DNA from: Moniliophthora roreri
Taxonomy: Eukaryota; Basidiomycota; Agaricomycetes; Agaricales; Marasmiaceae
NCBI GenBank assembly: GCA_001466705.2
Contig: LATX02000194.1
Span: forward strand, 248,001 to 312,000
Length of the DNA: 64,000 nt
Direction of reading: 5' to 3'
Shown here: piece after piece, positions 49,381 to 61,379 of the stretch
How positions within the stretch are numbered: the first letter of the stretch is position 1
How the letters are laid out: each line of letters starts with the position of its first letter
Notes under the pieces: generated by a model
Seen by the model: the letters and a program-made list of their open reading frames with translations, nothing else
Told to the model about the DNA's origin: nothing
The model's database searches: none
Position numbers and translations under genes: made by a program

Positions 49381-49738
49381 TCACCACCTCCCGTCAAATA
49401 CAACTTCAAGAGACGGCAACTGATCCCACTTTAAACCCTGCAATGCCCTCGTTTTCGCGTACTCCCAGTTTCGGGCTAGTGAGAGCAACTTTGGTGGCAG
49501 GGATTGGACGCCGCTGGCAATCACCGAAAGAGGTGCCTCCTTCGCTTTTGTGAGATGTGCACCGAGGATGGAATGTTTGTTTTTCTTGTGAATACGAGTC
49601 CCAGAGCCGAGGCGTAGAGTCGACAATGGTCTTCCAACGACGAGAGGCGCGGCAAACCGACGAAAGAAAGCTGCTTCCCCATGCATGAGTTCCAAGCTCG
49701 AATATCCGGGCTATCAAATTTTCAGGGTGAGAGTCCAT
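49381..49738 (-). pseudogene. F-box protein fragment with a frameshift
   Basis: The first frame from 49738 reads ENLIARIFELGTHAWGSSFL, then SSVCRASRRWKTIVDSTPRL and WDS, a good basidiomycete F-box. The sequence then continues in a different frame as RIHKKNKHSILGAHLTKAKE, APLSVIA and SGVQSLPPKLLSLARNWEYA, which look like the usual continuation of such proteins. The shift lies near 49610 in a short A/C-rich stretch, with no room for an intron. No leucine-rich repeat part follows before 49380. It is best read as a broken, truncated copy of this large family. Confidence 0.6.
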
Positions 49739-50731
49739 GATTGGAAATGAGGAGATGCAGGTGTTTTAAGCGTGTTGCAGCATCTCCTCTGTTCTTGATA
49801 CCCGGTAGACACCCTGCTGGACACCCTGCTGGAATTTGGGTTACCAGGTATGTACATCCAGTGTCGAAAACAGTTATGAGCGGAACCGCGCGAAATGACG
49901 CCGTCGGAGTCAAGTTGCAGCATAGATGACGATGTGAATATGGAGGCGGGCTTGATGCTTGATGATGAGGGCACTGAGCGCGTGGGTGGCTCAGACTTTC
50001 TCACCCTGACCATCATCGTCCAATTTGACGCGTCTGTGTTGTAGGCCCTTCACCCCCAGCCTTCGGCATATATTATCTCATATGCCTGGCAAAACACGTC
50101 GTTTCTTGCTCTGCCTGTCGATAGAAAGATAGCGGGCGCTGCCGGTACGGCCCCTACCCCGATTATCTGGCTGTGCATTATAGCAATGTTGACACTGGCA
50201 ACATTCAATCGATAGGCCCCATTTCATGATATGCTACCCACTTGCCCTCGAGCCATTTAACTCGAGCTAGACCCCAGTTTGAACAGCTTCACATTGACTT
50301 TGGGTCGATATTATCCACCCCCTGACTACATTAGCCTCAACATGGTCACCTTGGAGTGTTCTGAGGATGTCCTACGAGTGCTCCAATCGGAGTCTATCAA
50401 CAGGAAATCGAGTTTAGGGACACGCATGCAACTCGTTCTTCTCAACATCCACGCGTCAACCGTCAACATCGAAAGGCTACCATGAGTAAAAACAACAAGA
50501 AACGTCGTCGAGATATAGAGTACGAAGTAGACATTCTCATGCGGCAGGCCAGAAAGGTGGCATTCAACACGGTTCAAGTTGCCCGGCGTCCGAAAACCAA
50601 TATGTTTTACTAAGGCCTGCGATCTGAATCTCCCATGTCTAACGGAAGATCACGCCATTTGCCATATATAAGCCTTCTTGCTTCGCCTGGACCACCATTC
50701 AAATCGCCTGCAGTCACTGACCCACTACAAG
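49739..50731. other. Intergenic stretch, no gene supported
   Basis: It contains a tandem 13-bp pair (gacaccctgctgg twice) near 49810-49835 and several unrelated open frames. The upstream region of the reductase gene lies at its right end. Confidence 0.45.
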
Positions 50732-52086
50732 ATGACACAGATTGTTTTCGTACGTTCGCTGACCAAACTCTTTCTCCCTATCCTCATCGTCGTAGGTCAC
50801 CGGTGCATCCGGATACATAGGATCTACTGTTTGCCAACAATTGCTAGAAGGAGGCTTCCACGTGCGAGCGTATGTCTGTTCTCTTTTCAAAAAACTCATG
50901 ACTGAGTTATCTGCCAGAACTGCTCGTGGAGAGAAGGTTGCAAGTCTCCGAAAGTCCTTCACGACGTTTAGCGATCGCTTCGAGGTGGTGGAGATCGCTG
51001 ATATCGGTCGAGACCAAGTGAGGGACGCACTCAAAGGTGTATGGGCGTTGATTCACCTTGCATACTATTCGCCCCGTAAAGACGAAAAACCCGAGGAAAT
51101 GATCAATGTGGGCATTTACGCACACTCGCGATCTACTAGAAACTCATTTTCACCTAGGGAACCATCAATGGTTCCATGAATATTATCAGGCAAGCGGAAG
51201 CGGCTGGAGTGAAACATGTCGTCGTTACTGGGAGCGTCGCTGCTGTGCGAAATCCTCAAGGAACTTTCAACCACGACGGTATGTACCTCTTCGACTTTCG
51301 TGTCGATCAAGAACTAATTGGTAAAGCAGACTGGAACCCCATCACAAAGGAAGAAGCAATCAGTAGTGGCGACTTCCTTAATATCTACTCCGCGGCCAAG
51401 AAGTATAACGAACTTGCGGTTTGGGAATGGGCCGAAACACATCCTCATGTGGAGGTGACTACCAGTGCGTGGTTCTATCTTTCTGCTGTAGTAGCTTGCA
51501 GACAAATGGCCACATAGTAAGCCCTCCAGCCGTTTACGGTCCGTGGGCTAGAGGATTGGTGCTACCAACTCCAAATTTCTCAGCTATGACACCGGTCTTT
51601 TGGAACCTGATCAAACCGGACGGTGCATTTACTCTCTTCCCAGTATATGCAGACGTAAGGGACGTAGCCAAGGCACACCTACGTGCCATAACCCATCCCG
51701 TCCCGACCTCTCGGGTTGGAAGAAAACGATTGGTATTTGTCTCGCCAGAGGCTTTTGACTGGGCTAGCGCAGTGGAGATTTTGAGGACGAAGAGACCGGC
51801 TCTAAAGGAAAGGCTGATCAAAGCGACACCGAGTGTTCAGCTGCTGAGTCCTCCGCCTGTCGATTTCAAGAGGATCGAGGACGTCCTTGGGATCAAGGCA
51901 GGAGACTTGTATACATTTGAACAGGTAAGATTGTCAAATTCTTGGCCTGCGTGTATCTCAATAACCGTGCAGAGCCTCCTGGATGCCATCGATAACTATG
52001 TTGAGCTTGAGCAAGAATGGATCAAGAAAGGCTACGAAGTGAACCCTCCTCCTCCTGTCGGAGCTCAGCCTAAGACTAGTTTGTAA
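50732..52086 (+). CDS. NAD(P)-dependent epimerase/reductase (extended SDR family)
   Basis: Rossmann-fold reductase of the dihydroflavonol-reductase/epimerase type. The short first exon codes MTQIVF; after an intron VTGASGYIGSTVCQQLLEGG gives the GxxGxxG nucleotide-binding motif. RGEKVASLRKSFTTFSDRFE, then ALIHLAYYSP, and HVVVTGSVAAVRNP follow. The catalytic Tyr and Lys are in YSAAKKYNELAVWEW (YxxxK). PPAVYGPWARGLVLPTPN and VYADVRDVAKAHLRAITHP are typical substrate-loop motifs. At 51106-51165 the open frame is interrupted by an intron (gtgggc to ctag) that joins MIN to GTINGSMNIIRQAEAAG. The last exon gives LDAIDNYVELEQEWIKKGYE. The substrate is unknown. Confidence 0.9.
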
Positions 52087-52457
52087 TTTAATTTGGAAAT
52101 GTGTACCGGTATATTCCAAGTCGTAATAACAGTGCAACACTCATATAGTCTCGCTTACTCTGAGATATCCCTATTCAGTAGCGAGACACACGACATGTTG
52201 ATAGCCTCATATTCTTGATTAAAGGCGACGAGAGTGTCCGACGTTGAGCAAACGTTCCTAGGAAATTGTGGCCCAGAGACCCAGAGGAGCCTAGTTCAAC
52301 GTTAGAGCCCAGACGGCCAAGTATATATTGCAGGTTCTCGATTCCCTTTTAGGGTGTCTGGTTAATACTTAATCGCGTGCGAACACAGCACATCCGAACG
52401 ACGCTGAAACACTTTGATTTTTCCCTCTCTACTTCACCTCCAAGAACTTTTATAACT
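52087..52457. other. Promoter region of the copper transporter
   Basis: 371 bp between two same-strand genes. I looked for copper-response elements of the Mac1 or Cuf1 type and saw none that is clear. No gene is supported. Confidence 0.4.
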
Positions 52458-53178
52458 ATGGAACACGGCGGACATGAAGGACACGACATGCCGGGCATGC
52501 CCATGCCAGGGCCAACGTGCTCTATGAATATGCTCTGGTACGAATCAGAGGACACGTTAATAGAGGACGGATATTGACCTCCTGACCCAGGAATACCCAA
52601 ATTATCGATACCTGCATTGTATTTCCAAGCTGGCATATCAGCTCAACGAGCTCATTCGTCTTTTCCTGCATTGCCATTGTCGCACTTGGCATCTTCTACG
52701 AATACTTCCGTGTCCTGCAGAAATCGTTCGACCAAAGGATCGCCCTTTCACTCAGCAAGGGAAAGAGGAAAAATCAAGCAAGGAGTAGGAGTCAGTCACC
52801 TGAAGCTGTTGAGAACCAAGGGTTATTGACAGGTCGCTCGGTTCTGCACCCACCTACAGGACGGTAAGTGTCGTATTGTTCCTCTAATATTCTCAACTAA
52901 AATCATGTTGTCACATAGATTCGTTGTGCCATTTGTCCCTCGCATTATACGTGCTGCTCTCTACAGTGCCACTGTCTTCCTATCGTTCTTCCTCATGCTC
53001 GTATTCATGACATACAATGTGCGTCACAATGCTTTCTCCGATCCATTGAATTTTAACGCGCTCTCCGAAGGCATACCTCATACTTGCGGTTGTTTTGGGT
53101 GCTGCTATAGGGCATTATATCTTCGGCGCTACAATCAATCTCGACGCAGACTCAGGGAAAGGCATGGCCTGCCATTAG
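52458..53178 (+). CDS. Ctr-family copper transporter
   Basis: Trimeric high-affinity Cu(I) importer of the plasma or vacuolar membrane. Four exons, 52458-52537, 52591-52863, 52919-53018 and 53071-53178, join in phase (186 residues). The N-terminus is His/Met-rich (MEHGGHEGHDMPGMPMPGP), binding copper outside the membrane. CSMNMLWNTQIIDTCIVF leads to the first span (FVFSCIAIVALGIFYEYF). A basic loop (SKGKRKNQARSRSQ) follows. Span two carries the MxxxM copper filter in FFLMLVFMTYN, and span three has the GxxxG packing motif in GAAIGHYIFG. The open frames alone hide the protein because every exon boundary shifts frame. Confidence 0.9.
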
Positions 53179-53402
53179 GCCAGCTTGTCTTGGCCACTCC
53201 TGTTCACTCTTCCTTCGGACTTTCGGATCCATTTGGTTGCTGGTTATCTACGTAAAAAGACTAGTACAGTATGGATATATATGTGTACAAGTACCTCTAA
53301 TATTTATTCTTCCAAACACCTATATATACGTACGCCTTGATTGCGCCCTGAGCAAAATTAAAAAATAATATTAAGATCTCCCGTCACCGAATAGTTCTAT
53401 GA

Positions 53403-56400
53403 TCATGGAGGGACAGTACCCGTGTCTGTACTCTTCTTGCCCCTCGGACCGTTTCTAGAGCCTCCGCCGCCCCTCGTTTGAGGAGCTCCCCCAGATTGCG
53501 CCGGTTTAGAACCGCTGGAAACACCCGATGCCTTGCCTTTCGGCTTTCTGTGCTTCTTCTGACCTCCATCGCCACCCCTACCTCCATCCTTCTTCGACCT
53601 CTCTTCCGCCAAGCGTAACGCCTCTGTCTCTTGTCGAACCCTTTCCTCCTCGGCTTCCCACCACTTTAAGAAATCTTCCTCCTGACGCCTATCTTGCTCT
53701 TCCTTCTGAATGTCCGTCAATGACCGTTTATCTTTCCCACTAGCTACTCCTTGCTCCAGCTCCAGCTGCTGAATGGCCATGAATGACATACCAGCAGTAA
53801 GCGACGGTGGCAAGGGTTGATGTGTGGGTGCGGAAACCCATGCTTTCGCATTACTTGACGAGGTACGTCGAGGGATAGATGGACTACTGGATTTGGGAGT
53901 TGCCATTTTGATAGGTGTGATAACTGGTCCGAGGCCTGATTGGTTTGACTGCGAAGGACGTGGTGGTGTATTGGGCCGTGGGGCCTGACCTTGACGTGAA
54001 GCATTCCCTGTAGAGCTTGGTTTTCTTGTTGGTGACCCGCCCACAATGGGTGCGGCAGGTGTTGTTCGCGTAGGAGTACTTTGTGTTTTCCAAGGCGAGC
54101 CCCCCAATCGAACAGGTGTGGGGTTTGGAGACGTGCCAGCAGCTGACTCGAAAACAGAGGAAAGAGTCTTCGAGGAGTGGTGTTTCAGAGTCTTGAAAGG
54201 GGAACCGCTATCTTGACTGGATGTGGCACGATTACCAGATGATGAAGCACGTTGTGAGTCCAAGGCACTTGCTTCTTGTGCGAGCAAGGCACGCATATCG
54301 ACACTAAGACACACTTAATATTAGCGACTAATGTCAATTGTTCCAGGGAGGATGTTACTCACCGAGGAACCGACGAGGCTTTCCAGACTGGAACAGAACC
54401 AGCTTGAGCTTGCGTGACAGAGGCAGTGGGTACGGATGGGGGACCAATATCCAATCCATCCATATCGAAAAGATCATCACCTCCAGCTGGGGTTTGAGAC
54501 GGAAGAGAAGCTTTCACGACAGGGCTATCATTCGCGCTCAATGTACCACTTCCCTTCTGTTTTCCAGAAGGGTGTGAAGCAACAAACGATGGGGAGGGCG
54601 GTGACAGTTTTACTCCGTGCGAAGCTCGCCTCTCACGAAGTCTTCTCTGAGATGTAGCACTGGGAATAATTACGGCGGGAATATCTTCCTGCTTGAGCCA
54701 ATCGTTCCATTTATCCATCAGCTCGTTCGCGAATACACTTCCACGGACATAACCGGCCTTTTCCTCCTGTTTTTGTCGAACAAAGGCCGAGAGCTGTTTG
54801 ACCAAAGCTGGTGCTAAGGCCTCGAGCATCCGACCTTCGAGGAAGGTTTCCAAATCTGCTGCAATATATCCCTGAACGGACGCAACGAGAGGTTGAACAT
54901 TGTAATGGGAGGCCTCAGTTAAGATATAGCAAGCGTTGGACGTATGAAGAAATTTGAGGATCATTCTGGAGGTCAGAAGGATTAAAGGCGAGAGTAGCAA
55001 CTCGTTCTAATAAAGTGGTAAGTGAACCGTCGACTAACATGGCACTTGAAGGCGCTTACCGCCACGCTGATTACTTCGAAGAGAAACTCAAGCGCCTCAT
55101 CCACAGAGCTAACGAAATCTGACCAAGAGTCAAAAAAAGCATCCAAGGTTAAGATTGTAACGCTCGCTTACCTAGGGATCCAAAGAGATCTTCGTCCTCG
55201 CCACAACACATCCACCTCAAAACATACTCAACTACTCCCCATCTCATGTGCTTCAAATCAACTCTTAGCTGGCTATCTGCATTCCACCTATTCTTCGTCC
55301 ACATCTCTTCTCCCAAAAAGGCCTCGAAGAGCTCCGATCGTGCACGCAACACAGTGGAATGAATCTGAACTTCCTTACTTTCAGCGAGAAGCAGAACCAC
55401 GTCGGGTTTTACAGCAGCTGGACATGGGTTCTGAGCCGTTTGATAAGCATTAGCCATGTCCTTCTTGAGTGTGGGTGTGAGAGGTCGCTTTACAACGCTC
55501 TCCATACCACGCAACATCTCTGGCAAGTCCAGCATCCGACCTAGGATTTGCAGCTCTGACTTGATCTGATTTTCTAGTGCTGGGGCGAGATTGAGTTCCT
55601 GAACGATGGTCCGGAGTGCTTTGGTCTCTTCTGCTTTAGTACCCTTGGGAATGTTCGGCGTGAACCCTGCGAACGATATGCGTCGATCCCATACACAAAC
55701 GAGCTCGTCCGTGTAGAGATATTCCAACAAGACAAGGACAGTGAGTGGATGAAAATGGGAAAATTCGAGGGTTTGGACTGATAGGCTACCGCGTTCCGTT
55801 CTGAGACGAGAGCTTACGGAAGGTAAGGCCCGAAGGATGAACTCTCCTTCTGCTATGGAGGGTCCCGATGAAAGAAGCGAGGCTAGAATGTTGGACCTTC
55901 CACCAAGTATCATTCGGTGTGCTGGTAAGATAATAGGTCCTCGTAAGGCCTTCGCTTTCCCCTTTCCCTTGGCTCTCCTGAGCCCGGTCAAAGGAACAGA
56001 TACTAGAAGATCTGCACCAAGAGGTAAGGTGTCTCCCCATTGAGTAGAGATCTCTCTATTGTCATTGATTTCGCGGATGAGCCGGACGAGCAAACTACAC
56101 ATCTCGACCAAGGTCTCCGCGTCCTTGTCGACACCTTTGTCGTCCTCGGTATCTTCCTCAGCATCTTCATCCCGCTTTTCTTTGCTGTCACGACGTGATG
56201 GTGTCAGACTCTCAACAGAGTTCCCGACTTCTTCATCGCCAGGACTAGAGACGGCGTTCGCACCAGTTGTTGACAGGAAGCTACCAGCATCACGATCAAC
56301 GAGCCACTCCTTGTCAAGTGGCGACGTAACTATCGTTCTCCACATCCATGGCCGCATCACCTTCATATCCTCCGCTAAATTCCAGCCTTTCTGACCATCT

Positions 56401-58946
56401 TTCCTAGTCTGCGCATGGGCATCCGACGACAAGATTTCTGGTACCTCTGCATCAATCCTAATAGCACCAAATGCACCTGTGCTACTAGCACAAACGCTCA
56501 CAACGCGCTGCAAAAACGGAACCCTTGAAAATTTGTTCGACTTGCCGCCGCCGCCACTTCCTCCAGAACCTCCGCTCTTCCCTGCCTTGGTAATCGCCGA
56601 TGAATCCGAGGGAGATACCGAAATATTATTGAACCCAGATGTGATGCTAACTGTTGATGGGTTGCTGGCAGCTGCAGATCGAGAACGAACATAGACATGC
56701 CCTGAGACGGTACACACCACAAGCGTTCCATCAGAACCTATCGCCGCATCCTTGTGAAATATCAAAGTCATCAGCATCCCATGTCAACATATGGGAGGAT
56801 CACAGATACTCACTTTGACAGCACCGATAAGTCCCCGTTTGAGCGCCCAGACTCGTTGTGGCTTGAACAACTTACCCAGGGCTAACGAGTTGCCAGAGTT
56901 GCCTCCGGAGGTGTTGGTGTCGGCGTCCAACATGTCGGAAGTGTTGCCACTACCGGAACCGAAGATACCGATAGGTGGAACCCCAGGTGCACCAAAGACG
57001 AACACTTCACCACCTTCGGAAACGCATGCAAAGTTTACCGTGGTAGGTGCACTGACATTTTCAGACGACTGAATCATGGATGAGAGTGCCGAACCGGAGG
57101 ATGGATGGGATGAGGAAGGTGCATGACCAGATTGTGGTGTTGACCCCGCCAGTGACGACACTGAGAATGGCTGTGGTGTATCGTCCGAACAGACAATCTT
57201 TGTGATACGCGTTGAACGCAAAGCTTGAGGAGGCCGATATGGCATAATCGGGGAGGGGAATGTATGCGTCGGGAAGCTATTGCTTGCGTTAGGACTTTTC
57301 ACAAGTCAGAGGGCCTAAAATGCCTACTTGATACGCGCAACCCTATCACCCCATACAATCAGGACATCCCCACTACTTGCACCTGACCCTCCACCGGACG
57401 CAAGTAAGCAAGCCATTGCGCTTTCCATAAGCGCGATCTGCACAATTGGCTTGGTGATTTTGGTGACCTTCCGCGGCAAGACCTGGACCTGTACACCAGT
57501 CCCAACCCTGTCATATCCCAATTGACCGCCATTCAAGCCCCATGTATACACGTTGCTCTCGCCGGTACCGTCCCACTTTACCCAGCAAGCGCTAGCACCT
57601 TTGCATGCGGCAACTCCGATAGCCCACTCCTTCTTCAGTGCACCATATACCCGGCGAGGGCTAAGCTGAATCTGCTCGCCCGTTCCAGTTGTCGCAGTTG
57701 CCGCAGGTCCAGAATCCAGGTCGTTATCTCCTCCAGATTCGACGACATAACCCAACTGAGCAAAACGGTTCAATCCCCATGAAAACACTTCTCCGTTTTC
57801 CGTGAGAGCTAGCGTGTGATCCTGGCCCAACGCAACCGAAATGATTTTGATTCGACCGGAACCGCTGCCGCTCGAGGAAGCTGGCACCATGGCAGCAAAT
57901 TTAATGCGATCTTTTGGGATCGTTCCACTGCTAACGCGAGCCTTGCCTTGGGATGGGGTAGAAGGAGGTGGGAACGAAGAGGTAGCAGAAATGAATATGG
58001 GTTTCAGTGTATACTGGGTATGCTGGGTATGACCGAGACGACCGCCGGATCCGAATCCGCAGAGTCCTAATGTGTTTACAGAGCTCGAGCTATCAGCTGG
58101 GGAAGACGATATAACCGCTTTACAGGAATTAATTGACCAAGAACCGAACACGGCGGAGAGATAACGCACCTGTGTGCAATTTTCCCATTTTGATTTGCCT
58201 CACTCTGGGTCGTGCAAATCTGTCCTCGACTCTAATTCCTGCCCTTGAGAGATCGACCTTGGGAGGAATTACTTGGTCTGGGAATGAACGATCCGAAGAG
58301 TCACCATGGGCGAGTAAAGCGTTTCTGTCGAACACAGTCAGAAAGTGTGATTCAGGAATATTGATTAACACACCTATTGACACCCCAAGTGAACAGCTCT
58401 CCGCCGCCCTCGCCTTTGGAGGTCAGGATGTTTGGATTAGGTTTGGTTCCTTCCACAGTTGAGTTGTACAAATCGAATGCAGTAAATCCTTCCAAATCCT
58501 TGATAGTTGGGTCCGTGGTGGGGTGTTGTAGCAGCAGCAAGCTAAGGTGAATCTTTTCAGCGTCGTCAGCACACGGCTGTAACAAAAAGGACTAACACAA
58601 CGCCCAAATTCCCGACATACATAGCCCTATGCAAAGCAGTCCATTGGCTCTCTCCATCCAGCGCGTTGACGTTTATACCCTGGCATTTGAGCAGAAGTCT
58701 GACATATTCGACACTCGACGCTTCTATCGAAGCGCTGGCGATGTGAAGAATAGTTCGGCCCAGACTATCTTTTGCATTAATATCCAATGGCTCCCGATCC
58801 GGATTTAAGACAGAAGAGCGAGATTTTAGAGACCTGCTGGGACTTGTTGAGGCGGTAGAAGACTGGTCATCACTTGCGATGCCAGAAAGCAGACGCCTAA
58901 AGGCCTGCAGGTTACGAAGGTGAAAGTGAACATGGAGCAAGCTCAT
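53403..58946 (-). CDS. IBtk-like protein: ankyrin, RCC1 repeats, two BTB domains
   Basis: The start at 58946 gives MSLLHVHFHLRNLQAFRRLL, then ankyrin repeats (DSLGRTILHIASASIEASSV, ESQWTALHRAMYVGNLGV). RCC1 repeats follow: GELFTWGVN, LALTENGEVFSWGLNRFAQL, VYTWGLNGGQLGYDRV and GEVFVFGAPG. BTB one is around 56050-55720 (LLVSVPLTGL, ILPAHRMILGGRSNILASLL, VLLEYLYTDEL). BTB two is around 55370-55150 (KPDVVLLLAESKEVQIHSTV). The C-terminus is disordered, with SFMAIQQLELEQGVASGKD and IQKEEQDRRQEEDFLKWWEA like the tail of animal IBtk. In animals IBtk is a substrate adaptor for CUL3 ubiquitin ligase and a BTK inhibitor; fungi lack BTK, so the ubiquitin role is the better guess. Size is large, over 1500 residues. 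Confidence 0.87.
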
Positions 58947-59749
58947 GCAGCGATATCGAGGCCTTTCGAGGTGTACTGGAGACGAGGAAGAAACCAATAA
59001 TGGTCGACTTCGCCAAAAGTACGCCTGAATGAAGGGTCTTCAAAGGTTGAAGACGAGGTAAAGAGCGTAGAAGGGTCAAGGGAGATAGCGAGAAACTCGG
59101 AAAAGGCGTATCGGTCAAGGGACTCAGACGGAGTCAGCCTCCCAATACGGTACCTTGATCTGCTTACACGTGGGCGCGCTTAGATAACGCACGTTCAGAT
59201 AACGTACAGACCGTCGAGAACGTTCATGGACAAGAAACTTAAAAAGTGCCAAAATTAGGTTCTGTGGCAAGCAGAAACTTGCAAAATTTTTCAAAAGTAG
59301 TTCATGTGTATTTGATTATCGGGAAAAAAAAGCAATGACAAAGTTTTGAACCACTCCCAACCTTAGCACACTGACTGGCAGCAACCGGAATCGCAGATCC
59401 AAAAAATAAGTACCTCGAACCGGTGTGGAACGCCTTGGTGCCTGGAGGGTGTAGGTATCGACGTAAACATACCCTCAGAAGCTTCATTCAGGACCTGATT
59501 GATATTCCTAGGCATGAAATTGAGAACGCTGACGCGGAGAGGACGGAAAGAATGCAAGAAAAGACATGTTGGAGAAGATTTTTCACTTGTCGACTCGAAC
59601 ATGGAGCAAATGGACGCACGGAGTGGCACTCGGGACATGCTCTGACTGCCGTCTTCGTCGTCCGAATGCGCTTGAATATGTCCCCATTTCCTGCCTTTCA
59701 ACCCACTGCCTACAGTAGCCAACTATCTCAAATGCCGTCCCGTCCAATC
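58947..59749. other. Intergenic stretch upstream of the IBtk-like gene
   Basis: An apparent upstream extension (59118) begins with TTG, not ATG, and leaves the ankyrin frame, so it is not used. An A/T-rich stretch at 59240-59330 is followed by a piece (59375-59395) that resembles sequence at 60410-60435, part of the decayed duplicate described next. Confidence 0.4.
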
Positions 59750-60700
59750 GTATCATCTCTGCAGTAAAGATCTGTCTACCTTGATTCAGCATTCCCAGAC
59801 CGGCACCTCTCTGCTCAAATATGCACCTAACCGTAAGTATGTCCGCCTACGCATCGCTGGTACACTGACAGTTCTCTTTTCTCGGGTGTTGAAGAGACGG
59901 ACGGAGAGACGTGAATCGGACAAATGTTTATATTTGACAAGCACTCTGTTAGTATCATGTATTGATCATGTACATGGCTGTCTTGTTGAAAGACATTCCA
60001 ATGTTACAAATCTGAGTAAATTGGCGACGGATGGTTTATTGCATTATTTCTGTTCTTTGTGTGTCAATCTCGCCGACATTCAATGCTACCACTCAATTTC
60101 CTGGCCTCCTGCTGTAAGTGTGAACCATCGCGCTTGTGTGACACTGACAAGCTGAGAAACATTTGCCCTTAGAATCTGAAAGTTGACGCCCGGACCTCTT
60201 CAAGTTTCCCATTTACAATTTCCGTACATCTACCGAGAGTAATGGACAGGAAACGACCTCAGTCAAACCCCGTAACGAACAGAACGCTTTTCGAATCATA
60301 TAAAGGTGTGTTCATGTGAAAATTTGTAAAGGTGTTGAGTATGTACTAACAAAATTTCTCAGCACTCCCTGCATCCACTCGACTGAGGTTTTCGCTCGCA
60401 ATGTGTGTCGTGGCGGCAACCGGAATTGCGGTATCAGACTGGTTAGAGAAGCAGATACCACCAGGATCGGAACCAAGTGCGTTGACACGGATTCTAATTT
60501 GGTACATTCTGAATCTCAATGGCTCCAGAGTGATACCTATGACCCGTCGTCGCCGACTAGCAGGCTGTGACTGAAGTGTTCGGCTTTTTCGCCTCAGTCT
60601 ACTACTACATTCTCCTCCAACTGTTCCTTCAGCACAATTCATTTTGAGTGCTGCAAGATATGAAGGCACGGCCGGTTTTCTGGTGAAGAAGCATGGGGAG
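59750..60700 (+). pseudogene. Decayed gene, copy 1 of a tandem duplication
   Basis: Three blocks match blocks in the same order at 61380-62630. Block one codes LIQHSQT, then LLKYAPN and VRLRIAGT. Block two, at about 59930-60000, has lost its frame. Block three codes PTVPSAQFILSAARYEGTAG and FLVKKHGELV. Stops separate the blocks in every frame and no splice series connects them. The VRLRIAGT region recalls leucine-rich-repeat or F-box-type basidiomycete proteins, but I could not assign a family. A piece coding VVAATGIAVSDWLEKQIPPG (60410) lies between blocks and may be a separate insertion. Confidence 0.45.
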
Positions 60701-61379
60701 CTTGTAATTGCGATTGCTTGGGAGAGCAAATTTCACAGCCATAACAGAGACCCGAGGGAAGCATGTTCTTTAGCTTGGAATGACAATCAAGGTTCAAATG
60801 AAAGGGATTTGCACTTCGTCGACCAGAAGGACTCACTGAGGGAACCAACGCGATGCTTCACTATATACATACTTTTCTGCTTGACAATGACTACAACTCT
60901 CTCGCTTGGGCATTTAATCTGCAATCAACTGAGAATGTCATGACCATGAAACACCACTTACATTGACTCAACGTTTGGTTAGAGGTGCGTATGGTCTCTT
61001 TTGTTAGCCAAGTACGTGACTAACTCGAGCTGCTCGATACTTTAGGCTGTCGAGAATAGAAGATCTCGCTAGGTTTCAGCCTAGGGCCGTTCCATGGAAC
61101 TATCCTAATTTTCGATACGCGATCCATGCTCCCTCTGCCAGATCCGCCATAGCCGTCCGAGCGTCTTGTGCACGATATCAACGAACCCGATGATATTTCT
61201 AGCACAAGAGTTCATATCGTGTAGACCAAAATCGCTGATTAGCGGATGTGGCATTTACGCCCCATTCCTCAACTTTCGACTTTCAACTTCAACACTTCAA
61301 TGATCACCGACACATCATGCATCATCCCCTGCTTTTCAGCTATCCTAAATGCCGTCAATTCTTACCTCATCCGACAGTA
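60701..61379. other. Spacer between the two decayed copies
   Basis: No gene is supported. The short minus frame at 61020-61205 has no motif. Confidence 0.4.

Noticed and set aside
58912..59118. N-terminal extension of the IBtk-like gene starting MTDTPFPSF
   Set aside because: The frame opens with TTG and leaves the ankyrin frame; ATG at 58946 directly begins the conserved start.
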